In this document: positions 31,993 through 41,381 of the stretch, in pieces | Numbering within the stretch: the first letter of the stretch is position 1 | Layout: the number at the start of each line of letters is the position of its first letter | From: Chroococcidiopsidaceae cyanobacterium CP_BM_ER_R8_30 | GTDB lineage: Bacteria; Cyanobacteriota; Cyanobacteriia; Cyanobacteriales; Chroococcidiopsidaceae | Reading direction: 5' to 3' | Length of the DNA: 51,310 nucleotides | Assembly (NCBI GenBank): GCA_019244235.1 | Contig: JAFASY010000011.1 | Location: 1-51,310 of the forward strand | Program-made: the position numbers and the translations under genes | Notes under the pieces: generated by a model | The model's database searches: none | Told to the model about the DNA's origin: nothing | What the model saw: only the letters and a program-made list of their open reading frames with translations

Positions 31993-32259
31993 CTAGGGTT
32001 CTTCCCTGAACCACATCGCAATTTGTGTTTTGAAATGGGACTGCTTCTTTAGCCTGGGTGGAAAAGAGTCCATGTACAGATAAAAAACAGGAGTGATATA
32101 CAGGGTTAATAACAGAGAAAATAGTAGTCCGCCAACTACTGCTATACCCAGGGGACGGCGGACTTCAGAACTAGCACCCATCACAATCGCGATTGGCAAG
32201 GTCGCCATTATGGCAGCTATCGTCATCATCATAATTGGACGGAACCGAACCAAGCAGGC
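31993..32259 (-). pseudogene. RND (AcrB/MdtC-type) efflux pump, C-terminal remnant
   Basis: The frame reads ACLVRFRPIMMMTIAAIMATLP, then RRPLGIAVVGGLLFSLLLTLY and PVFYLYMDSF: the last 85-90 residues of a HAE-1 RND pump of about 1,040 residues. A TAA lies directly before the Ala codon, where normal proteins have Glu, and nothing upstream resembles the pump. It is thus a deletion remnant. It lies just after coaT and converges on it. Confidence 0.8.
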
Positions 32260-32339
32260 TTAATAAATAGCGTCGAAAGGTTTTTTCCCTTCATTTCTCT
32301 CCGCTTCGAGCGCAAAGTCAACTATCATAATTCAAAATA

Positions 32340-33533
32340 ATGAATTTTTTTGCAGAAAACATACGACGACATCGACTTTTCCGACTGATTTGTCTACTGC
32401 TATTCGTTCTGCTCGTCATTGTTACTGTCACTAACAGTGAACCTGCTGATTTCCAATACCGAGTATATGTTGGAACCTACACTGGGAAAGGAAGCGAGGG
32501 CATCTACACCTATCGATTCAACCCGACTACTGGTGAATCAAGTTCGGTTAGTCTAGCAGCATCAACGGACAATCCGTCTTTTCTCGCGGTCGATCCGAAA
32601 GGTCGATTTCTGTATGCCGTAAATGAGCTTGAAATGTACCATAATGAGCCAACTGGCGCGATCAGTGCGTTTGCAATCGACCGAGAGTCAGGCAAGCTAA
32701 AACTGCTGCAACAGGTTTCTTCGCTTGGCAGCAGTCCGACACACTTGTCTTTGGATAAGTCAGCCCGACACCTGATAGTCGCGAACTATAACAGTGGGAG
32801 CGTAGCAGTATTCTCGCTTGGCAATGATGGTCGACTTGGTTCTCACACAGCGTTTGTGCAAGATGTTGGGTCAAGCATCAACCCGGAGCGCCAAGCCGGA
32901 CCTCATACTCATTTCGTACAAGTAACTCCAGACAACCGATTTGTACTAGTGGCAGATCTTGGAATCGATAAGTTACTGGTATATCGCTTTGACTCTAACA
33001 GTGGATCTCTGACACCAGCCACTCCCCCATTTGTCAATATAGATCCTGGTTCGGGACCAAGGCACTTCGCCTTCGCTCCCTCCGGCAAGTTTTTGTATTT
33101 GCTGAGTGAAATGGGTTCGACGGTAACCGTCTACGCCTACGACTCAGATCGAGGAACGCTGCAGCAGAAACAGACAGTCTCGACTCTTCCCAAGAATTTT
33201 ATCGGCAATAACAGCGCGGCAGAGATAGCAGTGGATGAGAAAGGTAGATTCTTGTATGTGTCGAACCGAGGGGACAACAGCATCGTGGAGTTCAGCATCA
33301 ATCCTAACGATGGAAGTTTGACACCTCTTCATTGGGTCGCAAGTGGAGGGAAAACGCCCCGCTACTTCACTATTGATCCAAGTGGTAAATGGTTGTTGGC
33401 TGCCAATCAAGACTCAAACAATATCAGACTTTTCCAGATTGCTCCTAAGAATGGCAGTTTGATACAGACGGCTCATTCGTTAAACTTACTCTCTCCCGTT
33501 TGTATACGCTTCGTCCCTCTGAAATTAGGCTAG
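32340..33533 (+). CDS. lactonase-family beta-propeller protein (6-phosphogluconolactonase-like), membrane-anchored
   Basis: 397 aa. Residues 14-32 (LFRLICLLLFVLLVIVTVT) form a signal anchor after a basic start, so the propeller is outside the cytoplasm. Repeating blades of the PF10282 type are seen: YRVYVGTYTGKGSEGIYTYRFN, LAVDPKGRFLYAVNE, LSLDKSARHLIVANYNSGSVAVFSL, HFVQVTPDNRFVLVADLG, IAVDEKGRFLYVSNRGDNSIVEF and FTIDPSGKWLLAANQDSNNIRLF. Cytoplasmic relatives act as 6-phosphogluconolactonases (Pgl); exported ones have unknown substrates. No sugar-phosphate genes adjoin. ATG start. Confidence 0.82.
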   Translation: MNFFAENIRRHRLFRLICLLLFVLLVIVTVTNSEPADFQYRVYVGTYTGKGSEGIYTYRFNPTTGESSSVSLAASTDNPSFLAVDPKGRFLYAVNELEMYHNEPTGAISAFAIDRESGKLKLLQQVSSLGSSPTHLSLDKSARHLIVANYNSGSVAVFSLGNDGRLGSHTAFVQDVGSSINPERQAGPHTHFVQVTPDNRFVLVADLGIDKLLVYRFDSNSGSLTPATPPFVNIDPGSGPRHFAFAPSGKFLYLLSEMGSTVTVYAYDSDRGTLQQKQTVSTLPKNFIGNNSAAEIAVDEKGRFLYVSNRGDNSIVEFSINPNDGSLTPLHWVASGGKTPRYFTIDPSGKWLLAANQDSNNIRLFQIAPKNGSLIQTAHSLNLLSPVCIRFVPLKLG

Positions 33534-33688
33534 GCAGCGATATGGAAGAATTAGCGAGGAGCGAGTCCTTGCCAATTCTGGGCATGGTTCAATCGGCAAT
33601 TTTGAGTAACAAAGCAGGCAAAAGGTAGCTACCAAAAAGCGTTTTGTTTGCAAGCCTCAAAAAATAGACATTAACAGGCTTATTGTTC

Positions 33689-34063
33689 TTACTTGGCTAC
33701 TTTTTCAACCAACTTCCGCGCCTTATCTCCCAACCTCGACTGGCGATCTGCTTCTTCAGCAGATTTTACATTCTTTATATTTGCCTTGCCTTTAGGATTA
33801 GTGAGTCTAGATGCCTTGCCTGATTCCTGCTTTGCCTCCTCCAGCAAACCTGCCCCTTCACCGAACTCATAGGCACGTTCTATCTTTTCTTCTGATGTTG
33901 GTATTTGGTCTGGAGGTGTCAGCTTCAGTTCTTCAACAGTTGTCGCATGAGCTGGTGTAGCAATGAAAATAAAAATACTTGACAGGCAGATTAAACATAC
34001 CAGACCTAAATTGAAAATACTTTTCCGTAATCTTTGCCCTAAAGTCGATATGGCTTGTTGCAT
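33689..34063 (-). CDS. exported small charged protein, 124 aa
   Basis: A signal peptide covers residues 1-40 (basic MQQAISTLGQRLRKS, hydrophobic FNLGLVCLICLSSIFIFI, cleavage after ATPAHA). The mature part of about 84 residues is highly charged: TTVEELKLTPPDQIPTSEEK, AYEFGEGAGLLEEAKQESGK and a Lys/Arg-rich C-terminus ending KLVEKVAK. No cysteines or known domain. It resembles small periplasmic or thylakoid-lumen stress proteins of cyanobacteria but I cannot name the family. Between the lactonase (convergent) and the saccharopine-dehydrogenase-like gene. Confidence 0.6.
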   Translation of the reverse strand: MQQAISTLGQRLRKSIFNLGLVCLICLSSIFIFIATPAHATTVEELKLTPPDQIPTSEEKIERAYEFGEGAGLLEEAKQESGKASRLTNPKGKANIKNVKSAEEADRQSRLGDKARKLVEKVAK

Positions 34064-34148
34064 TGATGTTTTCTCCTGGTTTTCTTATTTAAGAGGCATC
34101 TTACGTGCCTAGTTACAATTAGAACTTCTATCGCAAGATATATTAAGG

Positions 34149-35258
34149 CTACATAAGTAGCCATTCTTGCTGTAACCTAATCCCTCGCTCTTCCAGAGTT
34201 TGCTCAAATAAATCTGTAGGCAAAGCTTGTTCAACAGGCCAAACACCAGGTTTTTTGAGTTTTCCATCTAGCAGCAGTTGAGCAATACTGCCAGTGCCAT
34301 AACCAGAAGCGATCGCTGTATTTTCATGTACTAATGTCGAGCAATAACTAGCATCTCGACCAGATTTTTTTCCACTAACTTCAGAGCGAATTGCTACCCC
34401 AATACCGCTGAATTGATTGGTAACATCAGTCATAAAATGGCTGACATGAGCTAAAAATTCGATGCTGCTGCGCTGCTGCATCAATTGCTTAGGGAACCAG
34501 TGGGCTGCTATCCAGGTGAGGTGATTGTAAAAATCGGGGACTGAGCCAAACTTGGTAATCACAGTCTTAACAGGAAAGGTGTCAGGGAGGGTAAAAGCCT
34601 CTGGCATATCAAACCAATAGACATGAGATGGACCGTAAGGAGCTGGAAACGTAACGGTTTCGCGATTGCTATATGGTTTCACAGATTGCCATTGACCATC
34701 AATCAAGGCTTGAAACGGTTGTTGCAGCCCCAGAAATGTTGTGCGCATGACCGTAACTCCAGCGCCTCCCGATCCTGATACCAAATAGCTGAGGTGAATC
34801 CGTTCCGGTTGATCTATTTGTTCAACACCTTGCCGCACCATGCTGTTAGAAATGCCAGGAAAGATACCTGTATTCACAATTGCTGTAACTCCGGCTGCCT
34901 TGGCTGCAGAACTACAGTCTAGAGCTTTACGAGTAAATGAACGATGATCGCTGACATCAAGGTAGTTAACGCCATGTTCAATGCAGATTCTCAGGACGCT
35001 CGTATCGCGATAGTGAAAGGGACCAGCACAGTGGATAACCAGATTAGCAGCCGCGATCGCAGCTTTCAGCCCTGCCACGTCTGCTAAATCTAGCGTCAAA
35101 AACTCCACTTGTGGTCCCAGTTGTTTGCTGAGCGCTAACCCAGCACTTGGTTTTCTGCTAGTAATCGTAATCTGCGCTTGTGTATGAGTGGCAATGTCTT
35201 GGGCAACGCTACTGCCAATTCGTCCCCGACCTCCAAGAATTAAAACCTGGTCTGTCAT
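34149..35258 (-). CDS. saccharopine dehydrogenase-family NAD(P)-binding protein
   Basis: 369 aa. N-terminal Rossmann fold VLILGGRGRIGSSVAQDIA at residues 5-23, followed by VIHCAGPFHYRDTSVLRICIEHGVNYLDVSD and the saccharopine-dehydrogenase-like C-terminal domain with FPGISNSMVRQGVEQ. These proteins reduce or oxidise unknown carbonyl/imine substrates; true saccharopine (lysine) metabolism is not expected in cyanobacteria. It precedes crtO on the same strand with a 306-bp gap that holds a MITE-like repeat, so the two are probably independent transcripts. Confidence 0.8.
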   Translation of the reverse strand: MTDQVLILGGRGRIGSSVAQDIATHTQAQITITSRKPSAGLALSKQLGPQVEFLTLDLADVAGLKAAIAAANLVIHCAGPFHYRDTSVLRICIEHGVNYLDVSDHRSFTRKALDCSSAAKAAGVTAIVNTGIFPGISNSMVRQGVEQIDQPERIHLSYLVSGSGGAGVTVMRTTFLGLQQPFQALIDGQWQSVKPYSNRETVTFPAPYGPSHVYWFDMPEAFTLPDTFPVKTVITKFGSVPDFYNHLTWIAAHWFPKQLMQQRSSIEFLAHVSHFMTDVTNQFSGIGVAIRSEVSGKKSGRDASYCSTLVHENTAIASGYGTGSIAQLLLDGKLKKPGVWPVEQALPTDLFEQTLEERGIRLQQEWLLM

Positions 35259-35361
35259 GGCTACAGCACTGGTAATACTCTACTCTAGTGCAACAGTTTT
35301 CACTCTTGCTTAGCTTCCCTAGTAAGGATGACATTGTTTCAGTACAAAGGCAGAATTTAGT

Positions 35362-35561
35362 GAAGGTAGAAGGCAGCTCTGTTGAGGGCAGAAGGAGCCC
35401 AAATTGTGGGAATTCAAACCCTACCTGACTCGTGAGCCACTGAAAGTATTTCAGTGGGTGCCTGTAACCGCAAGGCTACCCGTTGGTCCCCCAGTGAGCT
35501 GCATTGGGCATTTTGGGGATAAGGGGCAGGGATTTCCTTCTGCCTTCTGCCCTCTGCCTTT
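35362..35561. repeat. AAGGCAGA-type inverted repeat (MITE-like), long copy 3
   Basis: Arms GAAGGTAGAAGGCAG and GAGGGCAGAAGGAG on the left face TCCTTCTGCCTTCTGCCC on the right; about 130 bp between them includes a further stem (CACTGAAAGTATTTCAGTG). No coding capacity is evident. It is the longest of three related copies (see 9541 and 13864) and fills the gap between the saccharopine-dehydrogenase-like gene and crtO. Confidence 0.6.
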
Positions 35562-35564
35562 CCT

Positions 35565-37259
35565 TTAGTTAATTCTGAGTACAGATTCTAAGGTCTCTCT
35601 AACAGAATTCCCTGCTTCCCTCAGCTTTTGGGAAAATGGTTGGTGTGTCTGCAAAAATACCCGCGCGCAATTACGTCCTGGCATTCCTGAAATTGAGCCA
35701 CCTGGATGCGTTCCTGCACCAGTTAGATATAGCCCCTCAATCGGGGTTTTGTAGTTAGCTATTTCAGGCAAGGGACGGAAGAATACCATCTGATCGAGTG
35801 TCATATCGATATGGTAGTAGTTCCCCTTGTAAGCTCCCAACCTTTCTCCCAGTTCTGCCGGACTTTCTACCCGTCGAGCAATTATTGAGTTTTTCACGTT
35901 AGGGGCATAATCTGCCAGTTTATCAATGACCCGATCGGCAACTTTATTTTTCAGCTCATCAGTCCAACCCGTTCCCCTTAATCCGGTTCCTTCCTTGCCA
36001 GCAATCTGATAGGGAGCGAAAAATTCAATCCAAAGTGTATGCTTACCTGGCGGAGCCATCGAAGGATCGAGCATCGTAGGCATCACTATATACATGGACG
36101 GGTCGGCATCGGGAATATCACCAACCGTACAGGCACTATGAGCAATTTCTACATGTCTCACCGAATCAGCAATCAAAACAGAGCCAATTAAGTACTCATC
36201 TCGGTGGTTGTGATGTTCAAAACGTAGCGGTTCTTCTAATGCCAAGTCAATCTTGAGAATAGTTTCATTGTTATTCACAATGCGACGCTCTAAACGCTCG
36301 TGCAGCTCAGGAGCGAGTCCATTGACATCACCGGGTTCCAGCAGTTGTAAAAATACTCGCTTGGCATCAATGTTTGAGATCACACCTTTAGTAGCGCGAT
36401 ACTCTGTGCCTCCGGCAACTCGAACTCCGACAGCACGTCCATCATCAACCAAAATTCTTTCTACTTGCTGATCGGTAAGGACCACGCCGCCTTGACTCTT
36501 AACTAAGTTTAGCAACGCTTGCACAAGGGCTCCAGTTCCACCACGGGGTCGAGCCATACCAGGGTTATGGCGCATTGCCATCATGATAGAGCCAATTCCC
36601 AGGCTTTTTTGGGAGGGAGGGGCACCAAGTTCAGCAGAGAGACGTGCCAGAGGAGCTTTGAGAAACTCGGAATCAAACCACTCGTTAATGATATCTTCAG
36701 CGCTAGTCAGCATATTGCGCACGAAGTCCAGTGTCTTGCTAGGAGATCCAATAACGGAAAATAAATCCTTCAGCTTTTGAACATCATAGTTGCCAACTAT
36801 ATCCAAAACTGACTTCGGTGGTGCATTGAACATGGGAATCATTGCACCAATAGCCCGCTGCCAGTATTCTGTATATTCAGCGTACTTCTTTGCATCCCGT
36901 TCGCTATATCGGGCAATCTCTGTACAGGTTTTCTCAAGAGATTTGTGACCTAAGAAGTACTTCCCATCAGGATGGGGACAAAAGACAACAGGATCGCAGT
37001 AAAGATACTTCAAGCCATACTTTTCTAGCTCTAATTCTTCGACCACTGGTCCTAAGTGAATAAACTCATGGTCGATTGCGCAGAGGTTGAACTTAAATCC
37101 AGGGGCTTCTTCTGGCAAAGATTCCTCGGTCGTCGCGGCACCACCAGGAACTGAACGCTTCTCCAGCAGCAGAACGCTATACCCAGCCTTGAGCAGATAG
37201 GCTGCACATACTAGCCCATTGTGTCCTGCTCCAATTATGACAACATCATACGCTTGCAT
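35565..37259 (-). CDS. crtO: CrtO-type beta-carotene ketolase
   Basis: 564-aa FAD-dependent enzyme of the phytoene-desaturase superfamily. The dinucleotide motif VVIIGAGHNGLVCAAYLL is at residues 6-23, with the run LLEKRSVPGGAATTEESLPE after it. The middle carries GAPPSQKSLGIGSIMMAMRH and ARPRGGTGALVQAL, and the C-terminus YLTGAGTHPGGSISGMPGRNCAR. It corresponds closely to Synechocystis CrtO (Slr0088), which converts beta-carotene to echinenone/canthaxanthin. Echinenone binds orange carotenoid protein. CrtW-type ketolases are unrelated in sequence. ATG start. A 247-aa DUF2993 gene lies upstream on the same strand. Confidence 0.92.
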   Translation of the reverse strand: MQAYDVVIIGAGHNGLVCAAYLLKAGYSVLLLEKRSVPGGAATTEESLPEEAPGFKFNLCAIDHEFIHLGPVVEELELEKYGLKYLYCDPVVFCPHPDGKYFLGHKSLEKTCTEIARYSERDAKKYAEYTEYWQRAIGAMIPMFNAPPKSVLDIVGNYDVQKLKDLFSVIGSPSKTLDFVRNMLTSAEDIINEWFDSEFLKAPLARLSAELGAPPSQKSLGIGSIMMAMRHNPGMARPRGGTGALVQALLNLVKSQGGVVLTDQQVERILVDDGRAVGVRVAGGTEYRATKGVISNIDAKRVFLQLLEPGDVNGLAPELHERLERRIVNNNETILKIDLALEEPLRFEHHNHRDEYLIGSVLIADSVRHVEIAHSACTVGDIPDADPSMYIVMPTMLDPSMAPPGKHTLWIEFFAPYQIAGKEGTGLRGTGWTDELKNKVADRVIDKLADYAPNVKNSIIARRVESPAELGERLGAYKGNYYHIDMTLDQMVFFRPLPEIANYKTPIEGLYLTGAGTHPGGSISGMPGRNCARVFLQTHQPFSQKLREAGNSVRETLESVLRIN

Positions 37260-37345
37260 GTCTGCAGCTCCAAGAACATCGTATCCTTAATCTTAGAAAC
37301 AAGCTAAAAAGTCTATTATCCGTCGCCAGCTAGAGAAAGGGGCAA

Positions 37346-38092
37346 CTACACAGAGGGGAGTTGCCTAATACGAGCTGCGGCATGAATTATTAGACTACCT
37401 TGATGAACCTCTAGATCCTTGATTTGCAGTATCATCGTCTCTAGGTCAAAGTAAGGTAAATTCACCAATTCCCTGATCTTGGTCAGCATGGCAAGCGTGA
37501 TTTCTAGTGAAGTTCCCCCGCCCTCAAGGCATTGAAAGTTCTCTAGTATGACGGGTTGTGAGAGAGTACGGGGGAGAAAAGCAGAAGTGAAACTGACTTG
37601 CTGCGATTCGTTCTGTTGGTGCATCAACATCTTGCCATTAAATATCATCCTGCCCTCACCGGGTAGGTGCAATTCCATCTGTTGCATTTCCAAGAGTACA
37701 GCAGGCTGGTCCTTTACTTCCAACTCTAGGGGTTTGATTTTGCTATGGATGTAATCTGAGTTGAGCGCCCGGTTGATATCTTCTTCTGTCAACAGAAGAC
37801 GAGCATCAGCATCTAGTGGCTCATTCAATTCAATTTTGCCAAGCAGAGCACTTAAAGGAGCAATTGCAACCCGATCGACTTGCAGTTCTATCTCCTGCAC
37901 CCGGATGTCTTTCTGTATAACTAAACCCTGACCGACAAGCGAGATTGAATCAGCTTGTCCCTGAACTATCTTTAGCAGATCGGTGCGGACATCTACATCT
38001 ATGCTTTCTACTCCATCTAATTGACTAGATAGACCGATTGCAGCTGCTTGCGAGAGTACCTGCTCCTCCAGCCGGAGATCATCTGACATCAT
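37346..38092 (-). CDS. DUF2993 (LmeA-like phospholipid-binding) protein
   Basis: 248 aa, soluble, with no signal peptide. The pattern EQVLSQAAAIGLSSQLDGVESIDVDVRTDLLKIVQGQADSISLVGQGLVIQ and DRVAIAPLSALLGKIELNEPLDADARLLLTEEDINRALNSDYI is typical of the DUF2993 family, widespread in cyanobacteria and actinobacteria; an actinobacterial member (LmeA) binds phospholipids. Function in cyanobacteria is unknown. Co-oriented with crtO, 86 bp apart, so an operon is possible. Confidence 0.78.
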   Translation of the reverse strand: MMSDDLRLEEQVLSQAAAIGLSSQLDGVESIDVDVRTDLLKIVQGQADSISLVGQGLVIQKDIRVQEIELQVDRVAIAPLSALLGKIELNEPLDADARLLLTEEDINRALNSDYIHSKIKPLELEVKDQPAVLLEMQQMELHLPGEGRMIFNGKMLMHQQNESQQVSFTSAFLPRTLSQPVILENFQCLEGGGTSLEITLAMLTKIRELVNLPYFDLETMILQIKDLEVHQGSLIIHAAARIRQLPSV

Positions 38093-38334
38093 AATGCTTT
38101 CCTATACCCTGTCACTGCTTACTGTAGATGGTTAACTCTCTGTGGCGTATCCGCATTATGGTCTAATTCCCACTGGTATATCTACGGTGGCGATAATCGA
38201 CCAGTATGGATATCCTAAACAAAGTGAAAGATTTCCCTAGAGATATTGATACATAGTAGGCTGGACTTTGCTATTTGAGACATTACCCTGACTGGAAACG
38301 TCGTACTTTGTTATCTCGTGCTCTTAGTGAGAAC

Positions 38335-39555
38335 ATGCAGCTGGAACAGAAAGTAAATATTCTCTTAGTTGACGATCGCCCAGAGAATCTACTGGCTTTA
38401 GAGGCGATTTTGGAAAGTCTTGGACAGAATCTAGTCAAGGCAAGTTCTGGAGAGGAAGCACTGCGATGTCTGCTCAAGCAGGATTTTGCTGTGATTTTGC
38501 TCGATGTTCAAATGCCAGGAATAGATGGGTTTGAAACAGCAAGGTTAGTTCGAGAGCGAGAACGTTCGCGGCATACCCCAATTATTTTCCTAACTGCCTT
38601 CAGTACAATCAATACTCATGTGTTCAGAGGTTATTCCCTAGGAGCAGTGGATTACCTGTTCAAGCCAATTGAGTCAGAAATCTTGTCATCTAAGGTTGCG
38701 GTATTTGTTGATCTGTGGAGAAAGACAGCAGAGGTGGAACAACAAGCGGTACAACTTGCCGCAGTCAACGCCAAACTTAGGGAAAGTGAAAAAAGGCTGA
38801 GTCAGGTTAATGATGAACTAGAAGTTAGGGTGCAGAAGCGGACTGCTGAGTTGACAAAAATCAATGAATCGCTGCAATCTGAAATTGCCGAACGTCATCG
38901 AGTTGAAGGAGCGCTGCGGGTTAGTACAGAGCAGCTAAGAGCATCACTCATTGAGAAAGAAGTGCTGCTAAAAGAAATTCATCACCGGGTTAAAAACAAT
39001 CTACAGATTATCTCCAGCCTGCTTAATCTTCAAACAGACTATATTCACGATCAACGAGACTTAGAGATTTTTAAAGTCAGTCAGAACCGGATTGAATCAA
39101 TGGCTCTCATCCATGAGAAGCTTTATCAATCCAAAGATTTGGCGCGAATTGAGTTTTGTGAGTATATCCAAGACTTAGTATCTAGTTTAGTGTGTTCATA
39201 TGAAGTCAATTCGTCTAAAGTTGATCTCAAAGTAAATATTGAGCAAGTTCTCCTTGGTTTAGATTTGGCAATTCCTTGTGGTTTAATTATCAACGAACTT
39301 GTTTTGAATTCTTTGAAACATGCCTTTCCGGAGGGTAGATCTGGTGAGATTTGTATTGAATTCTATGTAGAAAGTGACGATAGAATTGCGCTCATTATCA
39401 GTGATAATGGCATAGGTTTTCCTCAAGGTATTGACTTTAGAAATACGGAATCACTAGGATTGCAACTAGTTAACAGCTTAATGAATCAGATTGGAGGTAC
39501 TATTGAACTGAACGCTACTCAAGGCACAGAATTTAAGATGAAACTCCCTATGTAA
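38335..39555 (+). CDS. response regulator receiver / HisKA_2-type histidine kinase hybrid
   Basis: 406 aa from the ATG at 38335; an upstream TTG (38275) adds 20 unconserved residues. The N-terminal receiver NILLVDDRPENLLALEAIL has the phospho-acceptor Asp in ILLDVQMPG near residue 58 and Lys in LFKP near 108. A coiled-coil linker (residues ~130-220) follows, then the dimerisation block HRVKNNLQIISSLLNLQ of HisKA_2 kinases with its His near 230, and an HATPase domain with NELVLNSLKHAFP and SDNGIGFP. With a receiver before the kinase it probably relays an upstream signal; its output partner is not beside it. Confidence 0.88.
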   Translation: MQLEQKVNILLVDDRPENLLALEAILESLGQNLVKASSGEEALRCLLKQDFAVILLDVQMPGIDGFETARLVRERERSRHTPIIFLTAFSTINTHVFRGYSLGAVDYLFKPIESEILSSKVAVFVDLWRKTAEVEQQAVQLAAVNAKLRESEKRLSQVNDELEVRVQKRTAELTKINESLQSEIAERHRVEGALRVSTEQLRASLIEKEVLLKEIHHRVKNNLQIISSLLNLQTDYIHDQRDLEIFKVSQNRIESMALIHEKLYQSKDLARIEFCEYIQDLVSSLVCSYEVNSSKVDLKVNIEQVLLGLDLAIPCGLIINELVLNSLKHAFPEGRSGEICIEFYVESDDRIALIISDNGIGFPQGIDFRNTESLGLQLVNSLMNQIGGTIELNATQGTEFKMKLPM

Positions 39556-39560
39556 AGGAA

Positions 39561-40895
39561 TTAGCAGAGTTTAACTAAATAACTGGCTTTGGAAGGAACA
39601 ATGGTAATGCCGCGACGCACAGGTTGAACATGGCTTTTGCTAGCTAATGACAGCTTAAAGCGCGATAAAATTGTGGCTAGCACAAGTTTCATCTCATACA
39701 TCGAGAATGCCATACCAATACAACCGCGACTACCACCACCAAAGGGTAAATACTCGTATGGTGAAAACTTGCATTTTAAAAATCGCTCTGGCTTAAACTG
39801 CTCTGGCTCTGGATACACTGCTTTTCGTCGATGAGCTAGATAGATGCACGGCACTAGGAGTGTACCAGTATCAAAATTATGGCCTATCACCTGCAAGGGC
39901 TCTTGCACCATCCGAGGCACGCAGATTAAACCAATGGGATAAATTCGCAGCGTTTCTTGACAGACTGCAGTAAGGTAGGGGAGGTGGGCAACTAACTCAG
40001 GATTGACCTCGTCTAAGGGTTCTAGTTCCTGCCTCAGCTTCTCAAGGACGGGAGCTGTTGAGTGAATTAAGTAAAATGCCCATGCTAAGGCAGCAGCTGT
40101 TGTCTCGTAACCCAGCAGTAACAGCGAGACTAATTGATCGCGTAACTCAACATCTGTCATCTGCTGTCCGTCCTCGTCGTATGCTGAGATTAGCATAGTG
40201 AGAATATCAGTACGCTTATCAGTTTCCAACCGCCGTTGCGCAATCTCTTCATAGATTAGGTTGTCAATCTGCTTTCGGCGTCGTAAAAAGTGTCCCCAAG
40301 GACTCCACGCCCCTAAATCTTGTTGTAGAGGTGGAAAGAAAAATAGGCTGGAGTATAGAGGAGTTGTAACATCTTCTAGCAGCGAACTCAGCAATTTTTG
40401 CAACTGTTGGTATCGCAAACCAGGGTTGATACCAAAAACAACCTGCAAGATGATTTGCAGGGTGATATCTGACATAAACTGCTGAATCGAGATTGATGCA
40501 CCCACCTGCCACTCGGCTGTGACTTTTTCAGTGATTTGGCAAATTAATTGCCCATATGTTTTCAGGCGATCACCATGAAAGGGAGGCAGCAATAACTGGC
40601 GCTGTCGCTGATGTGATCGCCCCTGCTGCAAAATCACACTCTTTGCTCCCATTAATGGTTGAAAAACATGGGTAGCTTTACTGAAATCTAATTGCTTTGC
40701 AGGCAGGGCAAAGATTTCTTGAATTGCCTGTGGATGGCTAAAAAATACCACTGGTGGAGAATTTAAACCAAGTGCACGCAAGGTAAATGTATCTCCATAG
40801 CGTTCGGCACAATTATCTAGAAATCTAGTAGGCTGAGCAATCAAGTGAAGTGTTTGCAGCAAAAATGGTGTTTGGGGACCAGCAGGTAACTTCAT
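39561..40895 (-). CDS. cytochrome P450 (CYP110-like)
   Basis: 444 aa. Oxygen-binding I-helix LLLLGYETTAAALAW near residue 235, ExxR in ETLRIYP near 300, and the heme loop FGGGSRGCIGMAF with the ligand Cys near 385 are all intact. Start KLPAGPQTPFLLQTLHLIAQP is typical of cyanobacterial CYP110 enzymes, some of which hydroxylate fatty acids or terpenes. No redox partner is adjacent; cyanobacterial ferredoxin could serve. It converges on the kinase gene (5-bp gap) and has a long MITE-like element in its upstream region. Confidence 0.9.
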   Translation of the reverse strand: MKLPAGPQTPFLLQTLHLIAQPTRFLDNCAERYGDTFTLRALGLNSPPVVFFSHPQAIQEIFALPAKQLDFSKATHVFQPLMGAKSVILQQGRSHQRQRQLLLPPFHGDRLKTYGQLICQITEKVTAEWQVGASISIQQFMSDITLQIILQVVFGINPGLRYQQLQKLLSSLLEDVTTPLYSSLFFFPPLQQDLGAWSPWGHFLRRRKQIDNLIYEEIAQRRLETDKRTDILTMLISAYDEDGQQMTDVELRDQLVSLLLLGYETTAAALAWAFYLIHSTAPVLEKLRQELEPLDEVNPELVAHLPYLTAVCQETLRIYPIGLICVPRMVQEPLQVIGHNFDTGTLLVPCIYLAHRRKAVYPEPEQFKPERFLKCKFSPYEYLPFGGGSRGCIGMAFSMYEMKLVLATILSRFKLSLASKSHVQPVRRGITIVPSKASYLVKLC

Positions 40896-41381
40896 TCGGC
40901 TTGTAAACTGTTTCTTGGCTAAATCTTCTTCTCATGATTTTATCTCACTTTTTTTAACGAACCGCTGAGACGCAGAGGACACAGAGGAAAACTTAAACTC
41001 CTACACGACCTGCTATGGATTTTTGCTATTGAGACTTGTTGTTAGTCCTAATCTTAATTAGAATACGGACTACTCGATTAGTTGGTCATTAATTACAAAC
41101 ACTATCTGCTTGATTTTCTTCATTAATAGAGCATCCTAGATTAGTCGGAAACCCTACTCCGTGTCCTCTGTGTCTCTGCAGTTCGTTAAAAACGATACTA
41201 TCCACAAATCAAATAGGACTGCTATATGTTCTAGTAAATTTAGAAAATATTAAAAGTGTCTATTCAATTACCTAATCTACTTAGAAAGTAGAAATAATAC
41301 ATTTTGCTACCATACGCTTGTAAAATAATTGTTAAATTACTCCAGGCAGTATATTTACTCTGACTAGAAAGGAAACTCAGC
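40896..41381. other. intergenic region between P450 and the phosphoketolase-family gene
   Basis: This 486-bp divergent gap contains the MITE-like element at 40951-41193, which probably separates the P450 promoter from its gene, and about 190 bp of AT-rich DNA before the downstream gene with AAAGGA as its ribosome binding site. No open frame of interest. Confidence 0.5.
40951..41193. mobile_element. MITE-like element with 35-39-bp imperfect terminal inverted repeats
   Basis: TTTTTAACGAACCGCTGAGA plus CGCAGAGGACACAGAGG at the left end is mirrored at the right end as CTCTGTGTCTCTGCAGTTCG plus TTAAAAA, with a few mismatches. About 165 bp of AT-rich, non-coding DNA lies between. Size and structure fit a non-autonomous transposon. 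The GAGACGCAGAGGACACAGAGG type of end is common in cyanobacterial genomes. No target-site duplication could be fixed by eye. Confidence 0.7.
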
